Positions 9,020 through 18,185 of a DNA stretch of 64,000 nt are shown piece after piece; the first letter of the stretch is position 1, and each line of letters starts with the position of its first letter. Below the pieces are notes generated by a model. That model was not told where the DNA came from, did no database searches, and saw only the letters and a program-made list of their open reading frames with translations. A program made the position numbers and the translations under genes. Origin of the DNA: a bacterium (GTDB lineage: Bacteria; Bacteroidota; Bacteroidia; Flavobacteriales_D; Crocinitomicaceae); the NCBI GenBank assembly GCA_024742305.1, contig JANSYQ010000002.1, positions 365,062-429,061 on the forward strand, given 5' to 3'.

Positions 9020-11377
9020 ATGAAAAAAACGGTACTCTCCATGGCCATGCTCTTCGTGGCTTCTCTTTCCTTTGCCCAAGTCACAGATATGGGCGGCCCA
9101 ATCGGGTGGAAAGGAAAAATTTCGCAATCAAAAGCAACTCCAATTCACTCCATGCCGGAATTCGACCTTGCAGCGATTCAAGCAGAGGATGAAATCAACG
9201 ATGCCCGAAAAGATGCCCCTTGGCGCTTTGGATATTCTCACGAAACAGACATTCGCTTCGATGACGGTATTTGGATCGACTTACCGGGTGGAAACCGACT
9301 TTGGCGAACTGAAATAACCTCGGAAGGCGCCATGACCATCAACCTCTTGTTGGAAGACGTTTACTTTCCCGAAGGAGCGCACTTTTACATGTACGACATC
9401 GACCAAACCAATCGTGTTGGCGCTTACACAGCGCGCAACAATCGTGAAGACGGGTTGCTAGGAACAGAGTTGGTACACGGCGATCATATCGTTGTAGAGT
9501 ATTTCGAACCAGCAGAAGTAAGCGGTCAAGGTCGATTTACCATTGAAACTGTGGTACACGGATATCGCAGCTTGGATCGTGTTCAAGCCGATTTATTGAA
9601 AGGACTGAACGACTCAGGCGACTGTAATATTGACGTAGAATGTCCTCTCGGAATAGGCTGGGAAAACGAAATTCGATCTGTTGCCATGATTGTCGTGAAC
9701 GGAAGCGGAATTTGTACCGGAGCTTTAATCAATAATACGTGTGAGGATGGACGTCCGCTGTTTCTAACTGCCAACCACTGTTTGGGTGGAAGTACTGGAA
9801 GTTGGGCGTTTCGCTTCAATTGGAAAAGTCCTCCGGGATCAGAGTCTTGTGCGACGACCGCAGGAAGTGTGAATCCAGGTCCACCGTACGATGAAACAGC
9901 AAATGGCGCTACCGTATTGGTAAGTGGCGGTCAAGCAGATCATGCTTTGTTGGAAATGACTGGCATGACCGTTAGTGATGCTCAAACTTGGAATCTTTAC
10001 TACGCGGGCTGGAACCACGATGATACAGACAGTCCAAGCAATGTTTCATCAGCAATGGGAATTCACCACCCAAGTGCAGATTTAATGAAAATTTGTCGTG
10101 AGGGCGATGCTCCGTACCATGATAACACCGGTGGTGCTGCCGTTTGGTGGATCGATCAGTGGGAAGAAGGCGTAACAGAGCCGGGATCTTCCGGATCGCC
10201 TTTGTTTGATCAAAACCATCGAATTATCGGGCAACTCTACGGAGGTGGAGCCGCATGTTCAGGAACTCAAAACAACGGAAGTTTCGATTATTACGGTCGA
10301 TTAGGCGTTTCATGGGATTTAGGAATTAGCGATCATTTGGCACCAAACAATTGTGGAACAGCTCCACTGGTTTTAGATGGATGGGATCCAAACGGACCTA
10401 CACCAGCAGATGACGCTAGCATTCAATCTATTCTAGAGCCAAGCGGATTAATTTGTGGTGAGGAAATTAGCCCTGTATTTACCTTACGTAATGCAGGTAG
10501 CAACAACCTAACCAGCGTTGATATCAATTACGATATTGATGGTGTTGGAACGCAAACATTAAACTGGACTGGTAACTTGTCGCCAAACGGAACGGAAGTT
10601 ATTTATATGCCATCAACCACTTCTACGGCCGGTGCGCATACGTACAATGCATCCACATCCAACCCGAATGGAACAACGGATTCGAACCCAACTAACGATG
10701 CTGCAACTTCCTCATTTACGATCGACCCAACTGGGATTCGAACCGACATCAACATTACTACGGATTGTTACGGTTATGAAATTTCATGGGAGCTGTATGA
10801 TTTGAACTCGAACTTAGTTGCAGAAGGTGGAAACTTGGCCGTGCCTCCAGGGGGCGGACAAAACGCCAACCAAGGAGATCCGGGAGCTTACGGAAACGAG
10901 ATAACTATTACAGAAACGTTGTGTTTGGCAGCTGATTGTTACGACTTCACCATTTATGATGATTGGGGAGATGGATTGGAAGGTTCTGGTGCATTTGGTT
11001 GTAGCGTTGATGGAACGTATGACATCACGAACAGTTCAGGAACGGTGCTCGCTTCTATGCAAAATGTAAATTTCGGAGACTCAGAAACCGTAAACTTCTG
11101 TGTTATTGACGATAACAGCATTGATGAAATCAACCTGTTGAATTTATCTGTATATCCAAACCCAAACAATGGAACATTTACCATTTCATTGGATAATACA
11201 ATGAATGAGAAATACGAGGTGACGCTAACGGATTTGGCGGGACGCGTCGTATATACTTCGAGTATTTCCGGAGGACTGCACACGGTTAACAGTGACAATC
11301 TTGCAGATGGGTCTTACCTTTTGAACTTGAATGGAAACGATATTTCCATAAGCACGAAAGTGATTATTCGACAGTAA
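9020..11377 (+). CDS. Lysyl-endopeptidase-like trypsin-fold protease with T9SS type A domain
   Basis: A 785-aa secreted protease. Signal peptide MKKTVLSMAMLFVASLSFAQ is followed by a propeptide-like region to about residue 190. The S1-type catalytic core carries His253 (LTANHC), Asp307 (QADHALLEM) and Ser391 (GSSGSPLF), as in lysyl endopeptidases, with several paired cysteines. A CARDB-like adhesion module (about 490-580), a further beta-domain with DDWGDG, and a type A sorting domain (LSVYPNPNNGTFTIS) complete the protein. It should be exported across the outer membrane by T9SS to degrade extracellular protein. A near-consensus -7 element (TATTTTAG, 8987-8994) precedes it, and a terminator follows at 11393. 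Confidence 0.87.
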   Translation: MKKTVLSMAMLFVASLSFAQVTDMGGPIGWKGKISQSKATPIHSMPEFDLAAIQAEDEINDARKDAPWRFGYSHETDIRFDDGIWIDLPGGNRLWRTEITSEGAMTINLLLEDVYFPEGAHFYMYDIDQTNRVGAYTARNNREDGLLGTELVHGDHIVVEYFEPAEVSGQGRFTIETVVHGYRSLDRVQADLLKGLNDSGDCNIDVECPLGIGWENEIRSVAMIVVNGSGICTGALINNTCEDGRPLFLTANHCLGGSTGSWAFRFNWKSPPGSESCATTAGSVNPGPPYDETANGATVLVSGGQADHALLEMTGMTVSDAQTWNLYYAGWNHDDTDSPSNVSSAMGIHHPSADLMKICREGDAPYHDNTGGAAVWWIDQWEEGVTEPGSSGSPLFDQNHRIIGQLYGGGAACSGTQNNGSFDYYGRLGVSWDLGISDHLAPNNCGTAPLVLDGWDPNGPTPADDASIQSILEPSGLICGEEISPVFTLRNAGSNNLTSVDINYDIDGVGTQTLNWTGNLSPNGTEVIYMPSTTSTAGAHTYNASTSNPNGTTDSNPTNDAATSSFTIDPTGIRTDINITTDCYGYEISWELYDLNSNLVAEGGNLAVPPGGGQNANQGDPGAYGNEITITETLCLAADCYDFTIYDDWGDGLEGSGAFGCSVDGTYDITNSSGTVLASMQNVNFGDSETVNFCVIDDNSIDEINLLNLSVYPNPNNGTFTISLDNTMNEKYEVTLTDLAGRVVYTSSISGGLHTVNSDNLADGSYLLNLNGNDISISTKVIIRQ

Positions 11378-11392
11378 GAGAACGACTTAGTT

Positions 11393-11438
11393 AAAAAAAG
11401 CCTGCATCTCGACTCCGCTCGATGACCAGGCTTTTTTT
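11393..11438 (+). terminator. Intrinsic terminator carrying a Bacteroidota intergenic repeat
   Basis: AAAAAAAGCCTG (11393-11404) pairs with CAGGCTTTTTTT (11427-11438). The loop contains CATCTCGACTCCGCTCGATG, itself partly self-complementary (TCGA/TCGA); related words recur between genes in Bacteroidota genomes. The symmetric A and T runs allow it to work in both directions. It closes the protease gene. Confidence 0.85.
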
Positions 11439-11498
11439 ATGCTCTTTTGTTTCAAGCTCGGACGGCACAAAATTTGTACATTCGGCTGGCAAAATCAA

Positions 11499-11915
11499 AT
11501 GAACATGAAAACGTATTTCTTCCTTTTCTTCTTGCTGATTGGCGGTATTTCTTTTGGTCAAACGGATAGCACAGTAGTCACCGAGGACACCTCAAATATT
11601 TATGTGATTAACAATACCAATCGTTTGATTCAAGTTGGGGACGATTACTCCATCGAGTTTCGAGACTTGAAGCGTTTGACCGAAGTTCATTACATCCGTT
11701 TTGAAGACGAGCAGGCGGTGCGAAAGTTTTTCTCAGATTGTTACAAGGTACTTGAACAAAACACTACGATTGCCACCGAGCTTTACATTGTAAACCGAAA
11801 TGTGTTGAGCCGAAATGTAGCACGCATTGAGCATGACGATCTTGCCTACTTTCTTTTGGCGTATGGCACCTTGGAAAAAATGGAAAAAGCATTCGATCGG
11901 TACGTAAAAGAGTAA
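11499..11915 (+). CDS. Hypothetical exported protein, 138 aa
   Basis: Begins with a signal peptide (MNMKTYFFLFFLLIGGISFGQ). The alternative upstream ATG at 11439 overlaps the preceding terminator and lies before a -7-like element (TACATTCG, 11477-11484), so I start at 11499 (11505 is also possible). The mature protein of about 118 residues is soluble, acidic-to-neutral and mixed alpha/beta (residues 45-80 DYSIEFRDLKRLTEVHYIRF). No known domain or sorting signal is recognised. The 33-base gap to the beta-helix gene suggests possible cotranscription. Confidence 0.72.
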   Translation: MNMKTYFFLFFLLIGGISFGQTDSTVVTEDTSNIYVINNTNRLIQVGDDYSIEFRDLKRLTEVHYIRFEDEQAVRKFFSDCYKVLEQNTTIATELYIVNRNVLSRNVARIEHDDLAYFLLAYGTLEKMEKAFDRYVKE

Positions 11916-11960
11916 GTTCTCCAACCATACTTCCAAGCGTCGCGTCATTTGAGAGAACTT

Positions 11961-13343
11961 ATGCGCATTCTTCTCCTTCTTATTGCCCTTTCTAGTCTTA
12001 TGGTCCCATCGACCTTTGCACAAAATGCGCTTCATATTTATGCCTCCAACTCACCGTACTTTTTCATTGATGGCTACGAAGTTCCGCAGGGCGACTCGCT
12101 AATTCTTCATCCGGGCGCAGAAGTTATTGTTGGTACGTTCCAAGACATCACAGTTCATGGAAGCTTCCGATCGTATGGAGATTCCGAAAATCCTGCGGTT
12201 ATTAGAGCTGCAAACCCATCACTGGGCTGGGGTGTGTTGGATGTGAAAAACACCTCCGACTCATTAATTCTTGAGCATACAGAAATCCAAGAGGGGCGCC
12301 TTTACGTTAATGGCTGTCCTGCACGATTGTTCGAAACACACCTCGTAAACAATCAAACCTTGCAATGGGACGACATTGTTATTCGTGTTTGGTTTTCAGA
12401 GTTTGAAATGTCTTATTCCTCTATCACCGGATCCAACCAAGGGGAAGGCGTAATCTGCCACGATTGTCCCGCTCCCTTAATAAGCCACTGCGAATTTGAC
12501 CGCATGCCGGATGCCGTTGAACTCATCAATTGTGTCGGGGGGCGCATTAGTAACTGCACTTTTCATGACATGAATGACGATGCCATCGACCTTAATAACT
12601 GCTCCGATGTGCTCATAGATAGCAATGTTATTTACAATGTGGAACACCGAGGGTTGGAACTTGGCAGCGAACAATTTGGGTCGAGTACAGAGATCAAAAT
12701 CTCTTTCAATACCATTTTTGATTGCACGGAGGCGATCAATTTCAAGGAAGGTTCTACCGGGTTGATTGAAAACAACACATTTCACAGCAATGAATACGCC
12801 ATCGCCACCTTAACACTTCCGGGCTTTGATCAAGAAATAGTAGAAGTGAAAAATTGCATTTTCTCAGAAAACGATGTCGATATATTCAGAGACCACAACT
12901 CCATTGTCGAGGTAACGTACTCCTGCTTTACTCAATTTGCTGAGTCAGGAACGGGAAACTTCAAAGCGGATCCCATGTTCCTTGCCCCGGAAAGTAATGA
13001 CTTCCATATAGACAACGATTCTCCTTGCGTCAACTCCGGGACCTCTTCTACCGCGGGCAAACGGTGGGATATCGGCGCGCACCAAAATGAGCCGGATAGA
13101 ACTGAGTACATCCAAGGTGTAAAGGTTTGGCCCAATCCATCAAACAGAGTATTTCATATTCGCTTTCTCGATCCCTTTCAACGTTTCATTGTCTTCGACC
13201 TTTTGGGTAATGAAATTTTTCGGGAAGATATTTCCAACCAATCATATCTGCTCAAACAATTCCCTAGTCTACTGGCGGGACAATACATTTTGAGGTTTGA
13301 ATCGGAAGACAGTAGTGTTTCTCTTCCAATTGTTGTTTTGTAA
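11961..13343 (+). CDS. Right-handed beta-helix (PbH1) protein with T9SS type A domain
   Basis: A 460-aa secreted protein. ATG 11961 gives a standard signal peptide (MRILLLLIALSSLMVPSTFA); an in-frame ATG four codons upstream is possible. Repeating rungs of the type ISNCTFHDMNDDAIDLNNCS and VLIDSNVIYNVEHRGLELG fill about residues 60-330 and indicate a parallel beta-helix as in pectate-lyase-like proteins. An active site cannot be assigned. The end (VKVWPNPSNRVFHIRF, then LLAGQYILRFE) is a type A T9SS sorting domain. Likely a surface or extracellular carbohydrate-binding protein or lyase. Confidence 0.8.
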   Translation: MRILLLLIALSSLMVPSTFAQNALHIYASNSPYFFIDGYEVPQGDSLILHPGAEVIVGTFQDITVHGSFRSYGDSENPAVIRAANPSLGWGVLDVKNTSDSLILEHTEIQEGRLYVNGCPARLFETHLVNNQTLQWDDIVIRVWFSEFEMSYSSITGSNQGEGVICHDCPAPLISHCEFDRMPDAVELINCVGGRISNCTFHDMNDDAIDLNNCSDVLIDSNVIYNVEHRGLELGSEQFGSSTEIKISFNTIFDCTEAINFKEGSTGLIENNTFHSNEYAIATLTLPGFDQEIVEVKNCIFSENDVDIFRDHNSIVEVTYSCFTQFAESGTGNFKADPMFLAPESNDFHIDNDSPCVNSGTSSTAGKRWDIGAHQNEPDRTEYIQGVKVWPNPSNRVFHIRFLDPFQRFIVFDLLGNEIFREDISNQSYLLKQFPSLLAGQYILRFESEDSSVSLPIVVL

Positions 13344-13421
13344 ATAGCTGTTTTTCTGTTGGTTGCATTTTTGGCACGCGGTTTGTTTTACTCTGATCAA
13401 ACAACTTTAAAACTCAGAGCC

Positions 13422-13520
13422 ATGAAAAGAGAAATGAACAAACAAGCAGCGGTAGATTTGATGTTGTCAGGATCATTGGAGGCATACATCGCTTACCTTA
13501 AGACATTGTCTTTAAAATAA
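13422..13520 (+). CDS. Small ORF, 32 aa, with its own terminator
   Basis: A 33-codon frame encodes MKREMNKQAAVDLMLSGSLE followed by AYIAYLKTLSLK. It is amphipathic and predicted helical, with Lys/Arg on one side and Leu/Ala/Ile on the other. It stands alone between the beta-helix gene and an intrinsic terminator 40 bases downstream, so the transcript appears dedicated to it. No family is recognised. It could be a small regulatory or membrane-active peptide, or the transcript may be a noncoding RNA with a chance frame. The next gene starts 360 bases further on, so it is unlikely to be an attenuator peptide. Confidence 0.45.
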   Translation: MKREMNKQAAVDLMLSGSLEAYIAYLKTLSLK

Positions 13521-13560
13521 AATTGGATATACTTTCATCATTTACTTATAGCAGTTAAGA

Positions 13561-13587
13561 GGGAGCCTTGTGGGGTTCCCTTTTTTT
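13561..13587 (+). terminator. Intrinsic terminator after the 32-aa ORF
   Basis: GGGAGCC (13561-13567) pairs with GGTTCCC (13574-13580), including one G-T pair, and is followed by seven T (13581-13587). It ends a short transcript containing the small ORF. Confidence 0.8.
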
Positions 13588-13616
13588 GTTTAACAACTAG
13601 AACGCCACAGGCAGCG

Positions 13617-13708
13617 ATTATTTTACCACAAGGGAACAGCGAGCACGGAGAACAATAAGAAGAGCTGCTTTGAAAATGGACACTAGATTATGAAGAGGTC
13701 ATAATCCT
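13617..13708 (+). repeat. Interspersed repeat with head motif and hairpin core (copy A)
   Basis: The head TTATTTTACCACAAGGGAAC is followed by GCACGGAGAACA, about 30 bases of unique sequence and then CACTAGATTATGA - AGAGG - TCATAATCC. The last part is an 8-bp hairpin (GATTATGA 13686-13693, TCATAATC 13699-13706). The same order and flanks occur in reverse orientation at 59731-59827, and with a different hairpin in the array at 32495-33090. The rest of the gap up to 13881 shows only the likely promoter of the next gene. Confidence 0.6.
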
Positions 13709-13881
13709 CTGTTATCTAAACGTATCTCGGATTTAATGCAACTCTTTACACTTTGTGTCACGATAGGAAGAAGTACAGCATAATAACTAATTGCAAACAT
13801 TATATCATAAGGTATTGTCCAGTGTTTTTCCTTTTTTAATTCAAGACTCTCTACCCCAACTTTTCCGTAAATTAGCCGCGC

Positions 13882-15714
13882 ATGCGGTCCTTCTTCCAAA
13901 CCCACCCTCTTACCAAATGGTCAGCAATTCTGATCCTCGCTGTGCTTTGCATCACAGTCAACCAAAAAGAGCATTGGAAGAACCCAAATAAGGTAATCAG
14001 TAGCGATGTCAAAGGATATTACGGATATCTACCCGCGCTCTTCATTCACAAGGATTTAAAAATCAAAGATGCCAAGCCGTACTATTTGGATGGCGATATG
14101 AAAATTTGGTATCGTACGGATGATCAAGGTCGGAAATACATCAAGTTTCCCGCTGGAATGTCGGTACTTTATAGTCCCTTTTTTGGAATTGCCCATGCCA
14201 CCGCTGGAATGTGGGACGCGCCCGCCAATGGATATAGTGAACCCTATCGGTTTTGGCTCATTATCGGCTCGCTATTTTATACCTTTCTCGGGCTGATTTT
14301 CTTTTCCAAGCTACTGCTGAAACACTTCAGTGACCGAGTAACGGCAACCACTCTTTTGACGCTGTACCTCGGCACCAACCTCTTTTATTACGCGGCTTTC
14401 GACACCACATTTACCCATTCGCACACCTTCTTTCTGTTCAGCGCGTTTATGTACGGCTGCGTGCAGTGGATTGAAACGCAAAAATGGAAGTACGTCTTTC
14501 TGCTAGGAATCTGTGGCGGACTCATGGTGGCCATCCGGCATATTGATGTTTGGTTCCTGCCTTTCATTTTACTTTACGGTGTTTTATCTGTGCAAGACAT
14601 AAAAGATCGATTGCTATTGTTTTGGAGGCACAAGTGGATGGTATTGGCAGGAGGATTTCTCATCGCCTTAATGATGGCACCTCAAATTTTGTACTACCTC
14701 TACATATTCGGGAAGCCTTGGCAATACACTTACGACGATGAAACATTTTTCTTCGCCGCACCGCATCTTTGGGATGCCCTTTTCAGCTATCGTAATGGTT
14801 GGTTGCTGTATACGCCCATATTGATTTTTGCAGTTGTCGGGTTGTTCTTTCTGCGCAAGCGTGCTCCGAAACTTTTCATCATTTCCGTGATCGGATTGCC
14901 CGTGTATTACTACGCGCTTTCTTCTTGGTGGTGCTGGTGGTTCGTTGGGTTCGGAAACCGTGCGTACATAAACATGTACCCGTTGTTGGCGTTCTCCTAC
15001 GCTGCTTTGGTGAGCTATTTGTATGATAAAAACAAGGTTGCTTGGCGAGGGCTGAACTTGGCAATCATTGCCGCCATTGTTCTGAATGTTTTTCAATCGG
15101 AGCAGTTCAACCTGGGGATTCTCCACTGGGATTCTGAAACAGAAGCGCATTACTGGCACGTATTCGGAAAGTCGGAACGAACACAAACGCAAGATTATTT
15201 GCTGGAAACACCGCACAATCCCTCGGCTAAAAAGGATATCGACTCGGTGATCGTTCCGAGGTACTACACCCTTTCGCGACAGTTTTTTGACTTCGATACA
15301 TTGCCACTTGTGCACGATGACTTCAAGGGTGAGCGATCAAAACGTTATGCTTTTCAGTCTGATTATGGCCTTTTTGTTCCCGTAAACAATGAGTTTGCGG
15401 CTCAAATACCGTTTGAAGTAGCACCGAAAACAACACATTTGTACATTACCGCTTGGATCAAAGGAGATGACGAGTACCGCATTGTAGCCGATGCGACAAC
15501 GCAAGCTGTTCCGTTTAATGCTATTTCTGCGGAGGTAAAAGAAATTCGCGGCGAATGGCGAAAAATTCATCTACTAGCACCTATTCCAACACATGCGCAA
15601 TACACTCACTTACTCTTCTACATTTGGAATCAGAATAAAAAGCCTTTTGCATTGGACAGTTTACAAGTCGAATGTCGTTTTCAGTCCAGCAAGATGATCA
15701 AGAAAGAAATGTGA
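13882..15714 (+). CDS. GT-C-like multi-pass membrane protein (glycosyltransferase family 39-like)
   Basis: A 610-aa protein with roughly ten TM segments in the first ~410 residues and a soluble C-terminal part of about 190 residues. After the first TM helix, the luminal-side loop SSDVKGYYGYLPALF carries Asp42 in the position typical of GT-C (PMT/ArnT-type) glycosyltransferases that use lipid-linked sugars. The rest is consistent with this fold but I see no further diagnostic motif. The C-terminal part may be a beta-rich periplasmic domain. A -7-like TAAATTAG ends 6 bases before the ATG, implying a leaderless or nearly leaderless mRNA. It converges with the bestrophin gene. Confidence 0.72.
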   Translation: MRSFFQTHPLTKWSAILILAVLCITVNQKEHWKNPNKVISSDVKGYYGYLPALFIHKDLKIKDAKPYYLDGDMKIWYRTDDQGRKYIKFPAGMSVLYSPFFGIAHATAGMWDAPANGYSEPYRFWLIIGSLFYTFLGLIFFSKLLLKHFSDRVTATTLLTLYLGTNLFYYAAFDTTFTHSHTFFLFSAFMYGCVQWIETQKWKYVFLLGICGGLMVAIRHIDVWFLPFILLYGVLSVQDIKDRLLLFWRHKWMVLAGGFLIALMMAPQILYYLYIFGKPWQYTYDDETFFFAAPHLWDALFSYRNGWLLYTPILIFAVVGLFFLRKRAPKLFIISVIGLPVYYYALSSWWCWWFVGFGNRAYINMYPLLAFSYAALVSYLYDKNKVAWRGLNLAIIAAIVLNVFQSEQFNLGILHWDSETEAHYWHVFGKSERTQTQDYLLETPHNPSAKKDIDSVIVPRYYTLSRQFFDFDTLPLVHDDFKGERSKRYAFQSDYGLFVPVNNEFAAQIPFEVAPKTTHLYITAWIKGDDEYRIVADATTQAVPFNAISAEVKEIRGEWRKIHLLAPIPTHAQYTHLLFYIWNQNKKPFALDSLQVECRFQSSKMIKKEM

Positions 15715-15730
15715 GTGTTTATCACGCAAA

Positions 15731-16612
15731 CTATGCGCTTTGCGTCTCTTGAAAAATCTCCTTGACATTCTCCCGAATTTTTTCGCACAACTCATCTGTT
15801 GGTAAGTCCGAACCATCCTTGCCGAAAGGATCTTCAATCTCCTCTGCCAAAATTTCCATTGAGACCAGCACATAAAATAGGAACATCGCAATCAGAATGG
15901 TTCCGTAACCAAATAACGGAATAAATCCGAGGGGAATGGTGGTAACGAATACAAAGATGAATTTCTTGATGAACAAACTGTACGAAAACGGAATGGGGGT
16001 ATTTTTGATGCGTTCACAAGCACCCAAGCTATCCAGCAACGCGTTTATGTTGTGATCAATCGTAATGAATTCTTCCTGCGTGATTTCTCCCTTTGCTTTT
16101 AACGCATGCAGTTGCTTGTACATGTTTTGTGAAATCGCATTGGGTACGTGCGATTTTGATTTCAACGCCTCAATTTCTTCCGGCGTTCCTTCCAGCTCTT
16201 CGAAAATCACTTCGTCGCGCAAATGTTCCTTGGTGGCAAAAACGAAGTTGGGAATCGCCCTAGAAAAGTAGCTGTGCGTCATCGGGTCCTTCACCATGGT
16301 GCTGATTTTAATGGCGAGATTGCGAGTATCATTTACCAAAGCACCCCACTTTTTTCGTCCTTCCCACCAACGGTCGTATGCCGTATTCGTTCGAAAAACC
16401 AACAAAAGGGAAATCACGAAACCAACCAAAGAGTACACTGAAAGCAGCGACTGAAAATATTTCAGGTTGTGAACATGCTCAATAATGACATAGGAAAGCA
16501 GGGCCGAAAATATTCCAATGTACACGATTTCTTTCCATAGAATTCGAAGCGTATCACTTTTTCGGAAGGCGAAAATCATCCCGAACCAGTTTTTTGGATT
16601 GTATTTAATCAT
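15731..16612 (-). CDS. Bestrophin family ion channel
   Basis: A 293-aa membrane protein of the bestrophin/UPF0187 family, the prokaryotic homologues of pentameric anion or cation channels. Recognisable blocks are RKSDTLRILWKEIVYIGIF, VGFVISLLLVFRTNTAYDRW and WEGRKKWGALVNDTRNLAIK at the N-terminal half, and the second hydrophobic pair TTIPLGFIPLFGYGTILIAM near residue 220. It overlaps the HAD phosphatase gene by 4 bases (ATGA type), so it is translationally coupled as the last gene of a three-gene minus-strand unit. Confidence 0.88.
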   Translation of the reverse strand: MIKYNPKNWFGMIFAFRKSDTLRILWKEIVYIGIFSALLSYVIIEHVHNLKYFQSLLSVYSLVGFVISLLLVFRTNTAYDRWWEGRKKWGALVNDTRNLAIKISTMVKDPMTHSYFSRAIPNFVFATKEHLRDEVIFEELEGTPEEIEALKSKSHVPNAISQNMYKQLHALKAKGEITQEEFITIDHNINALLDSLGACERIKNTPIPFSYSLFIKKFIFVFVTTIPLGFIPLFGYGTILIAMFLFYVLVSMEILAEEIEDPFGKDGSDLPTDELCEKIRENVKEIFQETQSA

Positions 16613-17268
16613 AAAGAAAAGTCTTTGAGAAACTCCGACATATCTGAGTAATTCTGCGTGGCAATACCCAATCGTTCATCGGGATGATGGGTTTTTTCCG
16701 GAATGCACACCACCTTCATTTGAGCAGCCAACCCCGCGACAACACCATTGAAAGAATCTTCAATCACAAGACAGCGCTGCGGTGCCACTTTTAAACGAGC
16801 GGCAACTGTAAGATAGACCGCCGGGTGAGGCTTTCCGTGTATTTCATCCTCTGCTGAATGTATGAAATCGAAAGAGGTAGTCAGTTGAAGTGTTTCCAAA
16901 ACAGCATCAATCAGTACGCGGTACGACGAAGTTCCCAGTCCGATTTTATACCCGTTGGTACGCAAATACTCGATGGTTTCTATCACTCCCGGAAGTGGCT
17001 CGCCGTTCGCTTTTACGAGCGCCACCATCTTCTGCATAATCACATCCTCCAGTTGTTCGCAAGTCAGCCCTTCCCAACCACGCTCTTTGTGCCAAAAACG
17101 CACTACTTCATCAATGCGAAGTCCAACGGTTTTCTGAAAATCTTTGCGGGTAATGTTACATCCTACAGACTGAAACGCTTCTTCCATGGCTATTTTCCAA
17201 AGGGGTTCAGAGTCTATTAACACTCCATCCATATCGAAGATGATTGCGTCAAACTGGGATCGATCCAT
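16609..17268 (-). CDS. hxpB: HAD-superfamily sugar phosphatase, HxpB/YniC-like
   Basis: A 219-aa HAD hydrolase of the beta-phosphoglucomutase/HxpB group. Motif I is DMDGVLIDS with Asp12 and Asp14, motif II is GTSSYRV, motif III Lys lies in HGKPHP and motif IV is VIEDSFNGV. Relatives dephosphorylate sugar or hexitol phosphates such as 2-deoxyglucose-6-phosphate; the exact substrate is not visible. The start codon overlaps the stop of the upstream gene (TAATG at 17268) and its end overlaps the bestrophin start, indicating tight coupling of three functionally unlike proteins. Confidence 0.82.
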   Translation of the reverse strand: MDRSQFDAIIFDMDGVLIDSEPLWKIAMEEAFQSVGCNITRKDFQKTVGLRIDEVVRFWHKERGWEGLTCEQLEDVIMQKMVALVKANGEPLPGVIETIEYLRTNGYKIGLGTSSYRVLIDAVLETLQLTTSFDFIHSAEDEIHGKPHPAVYLTVAARLKVAPQRCLVIEDSFNGVVAGLAAQMKVVCIPEKTHHPDERLGIATQNYSDMSEFLKDFSL

Positions 17269-18116
17269 TATTTAGAGGGTATTTTATACAAACGAACATC
17301 GCCCACAATGGGGTTTTGCTCATCGGCAACAAAAATAGTTTCCTCGTTGAATACTACAATGGACTCGCGTTGTGTCATTCCTTCGAAAGTGAATTCCGAT
17401 GATTTCGAGAATGTTCCATCTGCGTAATCGTATACGATGTAACGATTATACGTGAGCAAATAAAACTGTCCCTTGAAAAAATCTGCTGCCGTAACGCCGT
17501 CTTTCCACCAGCCGTCTTTGCCAATAGTGATGCGATGAGAAGCGGAAACTTTATAATTACCCGGCGTCACAGGAAGTTTATAGACCAAGCTGAGTCCTTG
17601 AAACGGACTGGATCGGTCCTTGGTGAAAATCCAAATGGAATCGTTGTGAACCGCCATACCTTCTGCGTCATAAAACAGCGAAGCATCGTCGGGTGGAAAG
17701 GATTTTTGCTCCTTGTATTGAAATTCGATTTTCTCAACACGTACTTCTTCCTTTTCCAAAATGTCCGAGATTCTAATTTTTAATATCGCTAGGTTATCAC
17801 GTTTGTTTTGGTTGTTTCCAATATCTCCGATATAAACAAATTCATCGTCAATAGCGATGTCCTCCCAATCGCGGTTTTTGGTGTCTAAGATGTTGACTTC
17901 CTTCAGGATTTCTCCTTCCAAGCTTAACAAATACACCTCCGATTTATTTCCGCCATCATTGAAGGCAATTAAGGTACTATCGTTCAATAGTTCCAGCCCG
18001 GAAATCTCCTTTAGTTTGTCCGATAGCGGATATTCCTCCTCCTCTTGGTTGGGGGATGCGGAAAGTCCAAAAAGGAGCTGCGTAAAGGCAAGAAGTATTC
18101 CAATGATAAAAGACAT
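17268..18116 (-). CDS. Exported beta-propeller-like protein (SdiA-regulated/esterase-like phytase type)
   Basis: A 282-aa protein with an N-terminal signal-like helix (MSFIIGILLAFTQLLFGLSA). The mature part shows propeller-like beta repeats: EISGLELLNDSTLIAFNDGG, DWEDIAIDDEFVYIGDIGNN, DAEGMAVHNDSIWIFTKD. These resemble SdiA-regulated or 'esterase-like activity of phytase' proteins, but no catalytic claim can be made. First gene of an operon with the HAD phosphatase and bestrophin; its stop overlaps the next start by one base. Confidence 0.66.
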   Translation of the reverse strand: MSFIIGILLAFTQLLFGLSASPNQEEEEYPLSDKLKEISGLELLNDSTLIAFNDGGNKSEVYLLSLEGEILKEVNILDTKNRDWEDIAIDDEFVYIGDIGNNQNKRDNLAILKIRISDILEKEEVRVEKIEFQYKEQKSFPPDDASLFYDAEGMAVHNDSIWIFTKDRSSPFQGLSLVYKLPVTPGNYKVSASHRITIGKDGWWKDGVTAADFFKGQFYLLTYNRYIVYDYADGTFSKSSEFTFEGMTQRESIVVFNEETIFVADEQNPIVGDVRLYKIPSK

Positions 18117-18185
18117 GATCCGCGTTGATGGGTTTCAATCTGATTAAAGTACAAAAATTAGACCGATAGCTTACGTAACGTGGTC

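Noticed and set aside
14668..15315. 215-aa frame on the minus strand within the GT-C-like gene
   Set aside because: It lies opposite a clear multi-pass membrane protein, has low-complexity composition and no family match.
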